Position numbers and translations under genes: made by a program. Below, piece by piece: positions 31,836-38,322 of a DNA stretch of 64,000 nucleotides (the stretch's first letter is position 1; the number at the start of each line of letters is the position of its first letter). A model generated the notes under the pieces. The model had not been told where the DNA came from. It worked only from the letters and a program-made list of their open reading frames with translations, and ran no database searches. Source of the stretch: Salinicoccus sp. YB14-2 (GTDB lineage Bacteria; Bacillota; Bacilli; Staphylococcales; Salinicoccaceae). The stretch is from NCBI RefSeq assembly GCF_001265075.1, contig NZ_LFKO01000002.1:573970-637969 (forward strand), given 5' to 3'.

Positions 31836-31975
31836 AGTCATCTGCACTAATGCAAATGACTGGAGTGATTATCATTCAAGCCACTGCTTGTTGGAATTAG
31901 CACAGTACCCTATCGGGTCCGCTGCCGAGACATCTGCGGGCCAAGTCCCTCCGTCTACTCTGGATAATTGGATAT
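31836..31975 (-). promoter_or_regulatory. SAM-I riboswitch (S-box) controlling the met operon
   Basis: On the minus strand the conserved SAM-I elements appear in order: TTATCCAGAG, GACGGAGGGACTTGGCCC, CGGCAGCGGACC and GTGCTAATTCC, followed by a terminator with arms AGTCATTTGCA/TGCAGATGACT (31836-31861) and T7. SAM binding should favour the terminator, so the operon is made when methionine/SAM is low. A possible promoter (TTGCAA, 17 bp, TATTAT) lies at about 31986-32014. Confidence 0.93.
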
Positions 31976-32042
31976 TAAGTTGAGATTAATAATATAGTAA
32001 AAATGACGAGTTTGCAAGCCGGGTCAATAAATTTATGCAATG

Positions 32043-32210
32043 TTAAGAAAGGTTCATAAGCAACGAAATAATCATAAAGATCAGTAAAATTACTGACAAT
32101 ACGACAAAAAAGATGCTCCATGGGGAGATCCTGCCGTCTCTCCCGCGAATTTTCGTTGAGAAAAGTATGACAAATACGATTAAAACCACAATGCCGATTA
32201 TTAGTCTGAA
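32043..32210 (-). CDS. Possible small two-helix membrane protein, start unclear
   Basis: An open stretch of about 56 codons encodes two hydrophobic helices (LIIGIVVLIVFVILF and SIFFVVLSVILLIFMIISLL) separated by a basic loop (TKIRGRDGRIS), which looks like real coding sequence. AGGTGAT lies at the 5' side, but the codons at the proper distance are not standard starts; the first standard one is GTG at 32189, inside helix 1. It may use a rare start or be a decaying gene. Confidence 0.35.
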   Translation of the reverse strand, partial: FRLIIGIVVLIVFVILFSTKIRGRDGRISPWSIFFVVLSVILLIFMIISLLMNLS

Positions 32211-32353
32211 CGTCTTATTATCACCTCACTTCATAAATACCCGTAATTTCAAAATATTATGTATGTAAAGTGGTGGAAAGCTGTTGTTCAGACATTGAAC
32301 ATGAATTTTTCAAAAATATTGTATAACATAAAACCTCTAATATACATACCTGG

Positions 32354-32632
32354 TTAAGCTTCTCCAATGCCCATTGCGAACAATAGAAAATAAGTGAAAA
32401 CCAAAACTGCTCCATTGCCTAATAAACCGGTGGTTAATAATATATAGCGTTTGGATAATATCGCCGACAAAATGGCTAATATAATACCAATGACTGACAG
32501 TATGCTAAAAATAATGATTATAGGATAGGCATCTGCATTCGGGCCCCTTAAAATCAAGAATAGAGCGACACTGATTATCACAGTTAGTATAGATAGAACA
32601 CCCAGCACATTTCCAGTAATTGTCTTATTCAA
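32354..32632 (-). CDS. Small membrane protein of unknown function
   Basis: A 92-residue protein with three hydrophobic segments (VLGVLSILTVIISVALFLIL, IIIFSILSVIGIILAILSAI, GNGAVLVFTYFLLFAM). The start is a TTG at 32632, 5 nt after GGGGGGAG; the ATG 10 codons upstream lacks a site. No family recognised. Confidence 0.55.
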   Translation of the reverse strand: MNKTITGNVLGVLSILTVIISVALFLILRGPNADAYPIIIIFSILSVIGIILAILSAILSKRYILLTTGLLGNGAVLVFTYFLLFAMGIGEA

Positions 32633-32747
32633 AATGCTCCCCCCTGAAATACTATCCTTCATTTAACCATAACATTACAAGAAACATCCCTCTTCACAAA
32701 ATAAATCCTACCTAAAAAACAAAACGCCCCAAGTGTGCATACAAAGT

Positions 32748-32815
32748 AGAGGCCGGGGGAGAAGTCACCGGTATCATATCCAATTTAGTAGAATCTAGTC
32801 AACTAAACAATACAA
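32748..32815 (-). repeat. Degenerate remnant resembling sRNA copy A
   Basis: The plus strand reads GAGGCCGG, then TCACCGG, TATCATAT, GAATCTA and GTCAACTAAACAA in the same order as in copy A at 20.9 kb (GGGGCCGG, TCACCGG, ATATGATATCTAGAA, GTCAACTAAACAA). The identical 13-mer GTCAACTAAACAA is the strongest link. The hairpin is broken and no -10 box is in place. The rest of 32663-33085 holds nothing else I recognise except a hairpin at 32955-32995. Confidence 0.35.
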
Positions 32816-32954
32816 TACTTTTTATATATTTTAAGAAGAAATCATCTTAATCGTTGTAATGGTTGCGATAATTAAAATATCACAAAAATTAACATCCCAC
32901 TTTGACAGAAGATGGTTATTTTTTGTCATTATGTCACCGTCTTGAGCGGTACTG

Positions 32955-32995
32955 CCAAGAGTCCATGTTATCCGCATGGGTTCTTTGCTTTTTTT
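32955..32995 (+). terminator. Terminator-like hairpin with T-run, no gene assigned
   Basis: Arms CAAGAGTCCATG and CATGGGTTCTTTG (wobble pairs and one bulge) are followed by CTTTTTTTATTA on the plus strand. No coding frame upstream ends here; the transcript it would end is unknown. Confidence 0.45.
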
Positions 32996-33085
32996 ATTAC
33001 TTAATTTCTTACAGTTTTATGACTTCGTTCCTCATACTTCTGAAAATCTTATTGTATTCAATGCGCTGCTCAATGATGACAGTGT

Positions 33086-33369
33086 TTATTTAGAAAGCGC
33101 AATTTTGATATGTTCAAGGTGATGCTCTTCATGCCAGGCCAATTTTGCAACTTTTGTCGCCACGGTTATTTTTCCGTTTGCTTCATGGATGAAGTATCGT
33201 TCCAGCTGCCCTCACGGTAGGTTTTATTGAGATCCTCATCATCCAGTCCGCTCACAGTTTCCCTTAAGCGATCCGTATAAGTTTCAATCTGACCAACCCA
33301 TTCCTGGACATTTTCAAGATTTGCATCTTCCTGTACATCGAGTTTACCGATTGGTAATTTCACATCCAT
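33086..33369 (-). pseudogene. DinB/YfiT-like metal-dependent hydrolase, internal deletion
   Basis: The first 55 codons encode a YfiT-type DinB N-terminus (MDVKLPIGKLD, ETVSGLDDEDLNKTYREGSW). Then the frame jumps at about 33190 to a tail that, in another frame, reads TVATKVAKLAWHEEHHLEHI, the C-terminal histidine-rich end of the same fold. About 60 codons between them, including the first metal ligand region, are missing. Clearly non-functional. Confidence 0.75.
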
Positions 33370-33660
33370 TTACATTCCTCTTTTCTGTTTTTCGTTACTT
33401 CAAATATACCATAAACCCTTTGCATTGTTTAAATTCAAAGATTGTCTCATGCTTTTTTATAACGCCTGCTGCTGTTTGCAGCGATATCAGATCATCCTGT
33501 CATTGTGGAAATCATAAAATTTTAAATAATCAGTAAATAATAATTTATTTATGTAAAATTTTTATTTAGAATCAATTTTACACCATTAATATTTTAAACA
33601 CTTTTTATATTCCATTTATTAGTTTATATTGATTATGTACAAAACATAGGAGATGAAAGT

Positions 33661-34737
33661 ATGACACAAGGAAAAAACAGGGCGTCGTGGAGAATCGGCT
33701 TTGCCTATGCAGGAATTATCGTCGGGGCCGGCTTTTCAACAGGTCAGGAAGTTCTGCAGTTCTTCGCGAGCCACGGTCTTATAAGTATTTTAGGAATTAT
33801 CATTGCTGCGCTGATCTTGATGTTTGCCGGCAGACAGGCCGCAAAGCTAGGATTCAGATTGAATGCCGAATCCCATGAAACACCGCTCAGGGTCTTATTC
33901 GGACCAAAACTTGGACTGGTCGTCGACTATGTACTGATCTTCTTCCTCTACGGCATAGCCGTAGTGATGATAGCAGGAAGCGGTGCAACGTTCAACCAGG
34001 CATTCGGTATTCCTTCACAGCTTGGTGTTTTAATATTAATCGGTCTGACAGCAATTACACTGCTGCTGGATTTTGATAAGATCGTCAATATCATCGGTGG
34101 CATTACACCTGCACTGATTATTGCAGTGATCATTATAACCGGGTATAACATATTCAACCCTTCCGTCCCCTATTCGGAAGTGAACAACTTCGTCGATTCG
34201 ACAAGGACCCCATCCGCGTTCTGGTGGTTCGATGCAATCACTTACGCAGGTCTAGCGCTTGCCACGGCATTCAGTTTCCTATCCATCATGGGATCTGAAT
34301 CTGCCCGTCATGCAATCGCACGGAGAGGCACCGTCTACGGCGGATTGATCATCATGCTGCTGATGCTCCTCGTCAATGTCGGCGTCCTTTCCATCATGCC
34401 CGAAGCAAATTCCGTCCCGCTGCCGGCAATGGCCATGGCGGAAAACATTGCACCATGGCTGGGAACGATATACTCGATTATAATTATTCTGCTGATTTTC
34501 AACTCTGTCATCGGACTGATGTATCCGTTCCTGTCCCGTTTTACCGAACCATATTCGGGCAAATATAAAATCATGATGGTCATCTCTTTGATTGCTGCAT
34601 TTCTGATATCCAATGTCGGATTCGTGGCACTCGTCAACTTTGTATATCCAATACTGGGATACATCGGCCTGGCCATAGCCGCCGCATTGACCATGAGATG
34701 GATCGCCAATAAAAATACGAAGAAAAAATTAATGTAG
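33661..34737 (+). CDS. YkvI family membrane transporter
   Basis: A 358-residue protein with about ten membrane segments of the APC/LeuT-like fold. FAYAGIIVGAGFSTGQEVLQFF is the YkvI (COG3949) opening and TYAGLALATAFSFLSIMG is the matching internal motif. Bacillus YkvI is uncharacterised; the substrate is unknown. Ribosome site AGGAGATGAAAGT. Monocistronic, with a terminator 9 bp after the stop. The 290 bp upstream are AT-rich with no gene. Confidence 0.85.
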   Translation: MTQGKNRASWRIGFAYAGIIVGAGFSTGQEVLQFFASHGLISILGIIIAALILMFAGRQAAKLGFRLNAESHETPLRVLFGPKLGLVVDYVLIFFLYGIAVVMIAGSGATFNQAFGIPSQLGVLILIGLTAITLLLDFDKIVNIIGGITPALIIAVIIITGYNIFNPSVPYSEVNNFVDSTRTPSAFWWFDAITYAGLALATAFSFLSIMGSESARHAIARRGTVYGGLIIMLLMLLVNVGVLSIMPEANSVPLPAMAMAENIAPWLGTIYSIIIILLIFNSVIGLMYPFLSRFTEPYSGKYKIMMVISLIAAFLISNVGFVALVNFVYPILGYIGLAIAAALTMRWIANKNTKKKLM

Positions 34738-34745
34738 AGATGAAT

Positions 34746-34784
34746 AAACAGGACTTGAGCTTTGATCTCAAGTCCTGTTTTAAA
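34746..34784 (+). terminator. Intrinsic terminator after the ykvI-like gene
   Basis: Arms AAACAGGACTTGAG and CTCAAGTCCTGTTT with loop CTTTGAT and TTTTAAAA. Confidence 0.9.
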
Positions 34785-34832
34785 ATCTGCTTTAAATAGA
34801 AATTAACAATGTTAAAATGATGTTATCTGAAC

Positions 34833-34862
34833 TTGATTCATTAGTATAGTTATGTGATAAAA
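34833..34862 (+). promoter_or_regulatory. Promoter of the Fst-type toxin RNA
   Basis: TTGATT followed after 17 bp by GATAAAAT. It places the toxin RNA start near 34868, just before the 12-bp segment that pairs with its 3' end. Confidence 0.5.
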
Positions 34863-34870
34863 TAAATTAG

Positions 34871-34906
34871 ATTACCTAGCTAACTTCCATGTAAATAACA
34901 TGGAAG
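34871..34906 (+). promoter_or_regulatory. 5' structure of the toxin mRNA: long-range arm and Shine-Dalgarno hairpin
   Basis: ATTACCTAGCTA (34871-34882) is perfectly complementary to TAGCTAGGTAAT at the toxin stop (35012-35023), closing the RNA end to end. Next, CTTCCATG (34884-34891) pairs with CATGGAAG (34899-34906), which includes the start of the AAGGAGG ribosome site. Both are known ways by which Fst-type toxin RNAs delay translation. Confidence 0.65.
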
Positions 34907-34918
34907 GAGGTGATAGAT

Positions 34919-35014
34919 ATGTTCATGGGCGTATTTGAATTAATAATTGCGCCAATCGTCGTAGGTGCAATTATCACGCTTTTTGCTTTCTGGTTAAAAA
35001 GTCGTGAAAAATAG
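34919..35014 (+). CDS. Fst family type I toxin
   Basis: A 31-residue membrane peptide starting MFMGVFELIIAPIVVGAI and ending WLKSREK. This is the Fst/PepA1 pattern: a hydrophobic helix with the I-A-P-I-V-x-G core, a W-L pair and a charged tail. Such peptides insert into the cytoplasmic membrane. The ribosome site (GGAGGTGAT) is strong but partly sequestered by a hairpin. An antisense RNA gene converges from downstream. Too short to be found by usual gene callers. Confidence 0.88.
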   Translation: MFMGVFELIIAPIVVGAIITLFAFWLKSREK

Positions 35015-35034
35015 CTAGGTAATTATACCAGACA

Positions 35035-35104
35035 CCATAATAATCCCTCATCTACAGCAATAGATGAGGGATTAGGTGAAAAATGTACATGGACGTATTT
35101 GTAT
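35035..35104 (-). ncRNA. Antisense RNA of the Fst system (RNA II-like)
   Basis: A promoter at 35109-35137 drives transcription toward the toxin gene. The first nucleotides are the complement of CATGGACGTATTTG (35088-35101), a near copy of CATGGGCGTATTTG at the toxin start (34924-34937), so the RNA can pair with the toxin mRNA at its initiation region as well as over the shared terminator. The predicted length of about 65-70 nt equals that of RNA II of the pAD1 par system. The layout, convergent promoters, direct repeats and shared terminator, is that of known Fst loci. Confidence 0.8.
35041..35074. terminator. Terminator shared by toxin mRNA and antisense RNA
   Basis: Perfect 14-bp arms TAATCCCTCATCTA and TAGATGAGGGATTA around CAGCAA. 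T-runs are weak on both sides, but the position fits a bidirectional terminator between the convergent RNAs. Confidence 0.8.
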
Positions 35105-35108
35105 GTTA

Positions 35109-35137
35109 ATTATAGCACGACTGAGTCCTTAAGTAAA
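35109..35137 (-). promoter_or_regulatory. Promoter of the Fst antisense RNA
   Basis: TTTACT, 17 bp, TATAAT on the minus strand, with TG one base before the -10 hexamer (TGCTATAAT). Confidence 0.75.
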
Positions 35138-35176
35138 AGTGATGAACCTTGTTAATAAAATTACTGTATTTCTCTC

Positions 35177-35565
35177 CTATATTGAGTTTAAACACATAGC
35201 TCTTATTATCATAACCCATTTTTTCTTCATAAAAGCAATGTGCATCTTTCTTTGCAGGCCGGAAGATAATGACATACATTCGTGACCTTCTTCCTCTGCC
35301 TGATTCTCGATAAATAACAGTAACTTCCTGCTATAACCTTCAGATCTCTTATTCGAATCGGTTACAAAATCACAGATCTAAATGAATCTGCCGTAATATA
35401 ATGTCGTCATCAGCATAAATCCAATCACTGCCACGATTTTGTCCGTGCCATAAGGCACATGAATCCTATAGTCGTGCTTAAATCAAGATGTGGCCTCAAT
35501 TGATGCATGACCGGAAAAGCTTCAATCAATTCCTCTTCGTTTGTCAACTCTCTGATATCAATCAT
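35177..35565 (-). pseudogene. GNAT acetyltransferase, multiply disrupted
   Basis: The start is clear: GGAGGAGT before MIDIRELTNEEELIEAFPVM, then HQLRPHLD. After that about 30 codons are lost, and the remainder changes frame several times: IVAVIGFMLMTTLYYGRFI, an in-frame TAG, CDFVTDSNKRSEGYSRKLLL, and a final SYVFKLNI. These pieces line up with one complete GNAT protein of about 150 residues common in Staphylococcaceae. Confidence 0.85.
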
Positions 35566-35586
35566 CATACTCCTCCAAGCTTTTTT

Positions 35587-36006
35587 TTATTTGCTCTTAA
35601 CGATGGCTCCGCCTATGGATCCCACTAGAATATATATCAGGAAGAACACCCATATATAAACAATCGGTACCGCTTCTATATTCAATAAAGAAATTACAGT
35701 CAAACCTATAACAAGTACCGCAATTGCGATGTGAGACAGATTAGAAAGGAACTTGAACAGATTTTCAGAAATTCTCTCATCCGTTTCAGGTATGTTCCGA
35801 TTTCTTCTCCCTGATTTAAAATATTCAAAAAGCAGTAATAAGAAAGATGCAAGTACAGCCCCCGCCATCACTTCAATGGGAAAATCCCCTCTTGTGAAAT
35901 AGACGGATAAAGAAGCGATTAACGCTCCAATTATTCCAGCGATAATCACATACATTCTGCCTTTTCCTAATCTGGATTTCATATCATCATCAAAAATATC
36001 ATCCAT
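35587..36006 (-). CDS. Small membrane protein paired with an HTH regulator (DUF2178-like)
   Basis: A 139-residue protein with four hydrophobic segments in two pairs and, between them, PETDERISEN, the charged motif typical of DUF2178-type membrane proteins. The ATG at 36006 overlaps the last codons of the HTH gene (stop at 35999-36001), so in the intact state the two were translationally coupled. Such HTH-membrane pairs are common in Firmicutes; function unknown. The mobile cassette at 36060 now separates it from its promoter, so expression may be lost or depend on the cassette. Confidence 0.75.
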   Translation of the reverse strand: MDDIFDDDMKSRLGKGRMYVIIAGIIGALIASLSVYFTRGDFPIEVMAGAVLASFLLLLFEYFKSGRRNRNIPETDERISENLFKFLSNLSHIAIAVLVIGLTVISLLNIEAVPIVYIWVFFLIYILVGSIGGAIVKSK

Positions 36007-36186
36007 CACTTTCTTCCTCCAATATAAAAACTTTTTCCAGCGGTTCATTGAAATATTTTGGGTATTCGGATTATCGTGTGGAAAAACATTATAGCTGGTA
36101 GATTTTTGCTAAACTAAGGTCAGGCTAGTTGAAGAGTATCTTTTATTTTCTAAGTAATTGTGGTAGCATAAAAATGAACTAGAAAA

Positions 36187-36345
36187 CTGTAGCTAGGGTT
36201 CCGCTATCTAGGTAGGTCAGTGACCGAGGGCTACATCTTTTACAATATGTAAAAGGCACCTATTGACATAAAAGGTCCGAGGGGGAAGGTTCAGCGTAGT
36301 TGTTATGCGTTGAAATCTTTCTCTTCGGCTCTTTTTTTATTATTT
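36187..36345 (+). promoter_or_regulatory. ykkC-family riboswitch upstream of NUDIX hydrolase
   Basis: Conserved ykkC elements are visible: GTAGC/GCTAC closing stem, CTAGGGTTCCGC, GTGACCGAGGG and, in the 3' domain, AGGTCCGAGGGGG. The expression platform follows: CCGAGGGGGAAG (36277-36288) can pair with CTTTCTCTTCGG (36317-36328), the inner hairpin TTCAGCGTA/TGCGTTGAA extends it, and T7 follows. Ligand binding would hold the 3' domain and block the terminator. ykkC subtype 2c RNAs, which lie before NUDIX genes, sense nucleoside diphosphates; the subtype here is inferred from the neighbour. Confidence 0.75.
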
Positions 36346-36361
36346 AGGAGGTATTTATCGT

Positions 36362-36802
36362 ATGAAAAGGATCGATGATTTGAAAGCTGGTGTTGCAGTT
36401 ATTATTTTGAATGAGGAGAACCAAGTTTTGTTGCAAAAAAGGTCCGATGTAGGACTTTGGGGTATTCCTTCAGGACATATAGAAATAGGGGAAACAGTTT
36501 CTGAAGCAGCTATTAGAGAAATAAAAGAGGAAACCAATTTAGATATTAGAATTAAAAAGCTTATAGGTGTGTACTCTGAGCCTGATTCTCAGGTTTTTAC
36601 TTATCCAAATGGAAGAGTAGTGCATTTTATAACAACTTGTTTTCTTGCTGAAATTACTGGGGGTGAACTACGATGTAATTCTTCTGAGTCACAAGAAATT
36701 CAATTTTTTGAACAACAAAGTTTACCAAGAGACTTATTGAAAATGCATCCTCAATGGTTAAATGACGCCCTTGCCAATGATGACTTAGCTTTTATTCGTT
36801 AA
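36362..36802 (+). CDS. NUDIX hydrolase
   Basis: A 146-residue protein with a perfect NUDIX box, GHIEIGETVSEAAIREIKEE followed by TNL. It should hydrolyse a nucleoside diphosphate linked to another moiety; in the ykkC-2c context a (d)NDP or oxidised nucleotide is plausible. Ribosome site TTAGGAGGTATTTATCGT. Codon use is more AT-rich than in the core genes. It is the only gene of the cassette at 36060-36886 and is oriented opposite to the interrupted HTH gene. Confidence 0.93.
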   Translation: MKRIDDLKAGVAVIILNEENQVLLQKRSDVGLWGIPSGHIEIGETVSEAAIREIKEETNLDIRIKKLIGVYSEPDSQVFTYPNGRVVHFITTCFLAEITGGELRCNSSESQEIQFFEQQSLPRDLLKMHPQWLNDALANDDLAFIR

Positions 36803-37060
36803 AAAGTAAATCCTTGTTAAGTTAACGGGGGGATTAGTAAAAAGAGGGGTTCAGATAAAAAATTCCACACTATTTTCCGATTACCCAATATTTTAAAATC
36901 TTAAGAGACAATTCCAAGCTGGGATTGTACTTATTCTTCTCAATTGCATTCATGGTCTGACGTGTGACCTGAAGGTCCTCCGCCATCTTAATCTGCGTAA
37001 TGCCCTTCTTTATCCGTATCTCTTTAATATGATTGATTACTGGCACTGAGTCCCTCCTTT

Positions 37061-37125
37061 AAGTAAAGGTTTCTTTACGTTTATTTTATACCATTCTTTT
37101 ATATACGTAAAGATAACTTTACGTA
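37061..37125 (-). promoter_or_regulatory. Promoter and two palindromic operators of the HTH gene
   Basis: Two palindromes share the pattern GTAAAG-N4-CTTTAC: one at 37063-37078 (next to the ribosome site) and a longer one at 37104-37125 (TACGTAAAG-ATAA-CTTTACGTA). Between them lies TAAAAT, 17 bp from TTTACG, which is inside the second palindrome. The arrangement suggests autorepression by the HTH protein. Confidence 0.65.
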
Positions 37126-37220
37126 CATAAAAGGACATACGTTTTTCTGCTCTACCAGTCTAACCAATACTTATTTATTTGAATATTTGGTATAATAAAA
37201 GAAAATACGGAGGCTTGAAG

Positions 37221-38098
37221 ATGCCAAATGAACACCATGAAAACAGAATCGATCATGATCATTTGTTTAAATCATTGCTGCAGAACTTTTTGAGGAATTC
37301 CTTGAGCTGTTCTTCCCTGAAATTTGGAAAGAAATTGACTTTGCCCATTTAAAATTTATGGACAAGGAAGTATTCAACGATACAGAAAGACGCAAAATAA
37401 GAGAAGTTGATCTGGTCGTTGAAACAAAACTCAAGGGTGAAGCCAGTCTTGTTCTTGTTCATCTGGAACAACAGCCACAATATGAACCGGAGTTTAATGA
37501 ACGGATGTTTTTATATTTCAGCCGGTTGGTCGAAGCGAATCCGGGTAAAAGTATTATACCCATAGCATTATTCAGCTATGATGATAAGAATAAGCAGGAG
37601 TCCAGTATTTACACGATGCGTTTTCCATTTTTAAATGTTCTTGAATTTAACTTTTTGACTGTTGAATTAAATAAACTGAATTGGCGGAATTTTATTCACC
37701 GGGACAACCCGTTGGCAGGAACATTAATGAGTAAAATGGATTATAATGATGTTGATAAAATAGAAATTAAGAAGGAATTTCTGAGGATACTTGTGAGATC
37801 TGAATTGGATGCAGCCCACAACCATGAATTAACGACATTTTTTGAAACATATTTAAAACTCACAAATGAAGAAGAAAATAAATTGCAGGAAGAAGTAACG
37901 CAATTAAATCCTGAAGAGGAGGCGAAAGTCATGGAACTGATGACATCTTATGAACGAAAAGGTATGGAGAAAGGAATTAAAAAGGTTGCACTTAATTTAC
38001 TTTATGAGGGAATGGATGTACAGAAAGTAATAGAATTGACAGACTTAACTGAAAAAGAAGTTAAAGAATTAAAGGAACAACAAAATAAAAATAAATAG
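37221..38098 (+). pseudogene. Rpn/PD-(D/E)XK transposase-like nuclease with a frameshift
   Basis: A start (CGGAGGCTTGAAG before MPNEHHENRIDHDHLFKSLL) reads 24 codons and then loses frame at a run of five T (37287-37291); with one more T it would continue FFEEFLELFFPEIWKEIDFA and join the long frame at 37358 (EVDLVVETKLKGEASLVLVH, the E-x-K nuclease core). About 290 residues in all, with the typical C-terminal repeat YERKGMEKGIKKVALNLL. Rpn proteins are recombination-promoting nucleases related to IS transposases. A sequencing error or programmed slippage at the T-run is possible. Confidence 0.8.
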
Positions 38099-38116
38099 GC
38101 TATCTTCACCACTTCA

Positions 38117-38268
38117 TTAAGGAGGCGAAAGTCATTGAACTGATGACTTCTTATGAACGGAAAGATTATGAAATAGGTAAGAGAGATAGCCTCTAAGTTA
38201 CTGCTTGAAAGTATCTCCATTGAAAAGAGAGTGGAAAAATTAAGAAATAAACAAAATCAAACTGAATA
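38117..38268 (+). pseudogene. Duplicated C-terminal fragment of an Rpn nuclease gene
   Basis: The sequence AGGAGGCGAAAGTCATTGAA and the following codons (ELMTSYERKDYEIG) repeat, with some differences, the region at 37916-37975 of the preceding gene. The rest (LLESISIEKRVEKL in a shifted frame) matches the tail of related Rpn proteins. It has no N-terminal part and is a remnant of a second copy. Confidence 0.7.
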
Positions 38269-38285
38269 ATAATACCAGGATTAAT

Positions 38286-38320
38286 ACCTCCAATCTTGTA
38301 AGAAGGACTGGAGGTTTTAA
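38286..38320. terminator. Hairpin between convergent Rpn remnant and regulator gene
   Basis: Arms ACCTCCA and TGGAGGT with TTTTAATTT on the plus side; probably ends both convergent transcripts. Confidence 0.55.
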
Positions 38321-38322
38321 TT

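Larger units (their letters stand above)
36060..36886 (+). mobile_element. Transposon-like cassette carrying a ykkC-class riboswitch and a NUDIX gene
   Basis: The 827-bp segment starts GGGTATTCGGATTATCGTGT and, read inward from the other end, GGGTAATCGGAAAATAGTGT; 20 of the first 24 positions agree. It is flanked by an identical 8-bp sequence AATATTTT (36052-36059 and 36887-36894). Removing the segment and one flank rejoins an HTH gene in frame (see next entries), which proves insertion. No transposase is inside, so it is non-autonomous. AT-rich 8-bp duplications are known for several IS families (for example ISL3); I could not name the family from the ends. Confidence 0.88.
35999..37046 (-). 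pseudogene. HTH (XRE/YozG-like) regulator split by the mobile cassette
   Basis: The 5' part (37046 to 36887) starts at GTG after AAGGAGGGACTCA and encodes [40 protein letters not shown] and [12 protein letters not shown]; it now runs into the cassette and stops at 36870 after WVIGK. The 3' part (36059 to 35999) encodes KYFNEPLEKVFILEEESDG and a stop. Joining them at the 8-bp duplication gives a normal 68-70-residue Cro/CI-type regulator. The native stop overlapped the start of the membrane gene at 36006. Confidence 0.9.

Noticed and set aside
31806..31847. 14-codon N-terminal extension of MetN
   Set aside because: It overlaps the SAM riboswitch terminator T-run and the real ribosome site GGAGG before ATG 31805.
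36060..36886. Prophage or group II intron as an explanation for the inserted segment
   Set aside because: There is no integrase, reverse transcriptase or intron domain V; inverted ends and an 8-bp duplication indicate DNA transposition.
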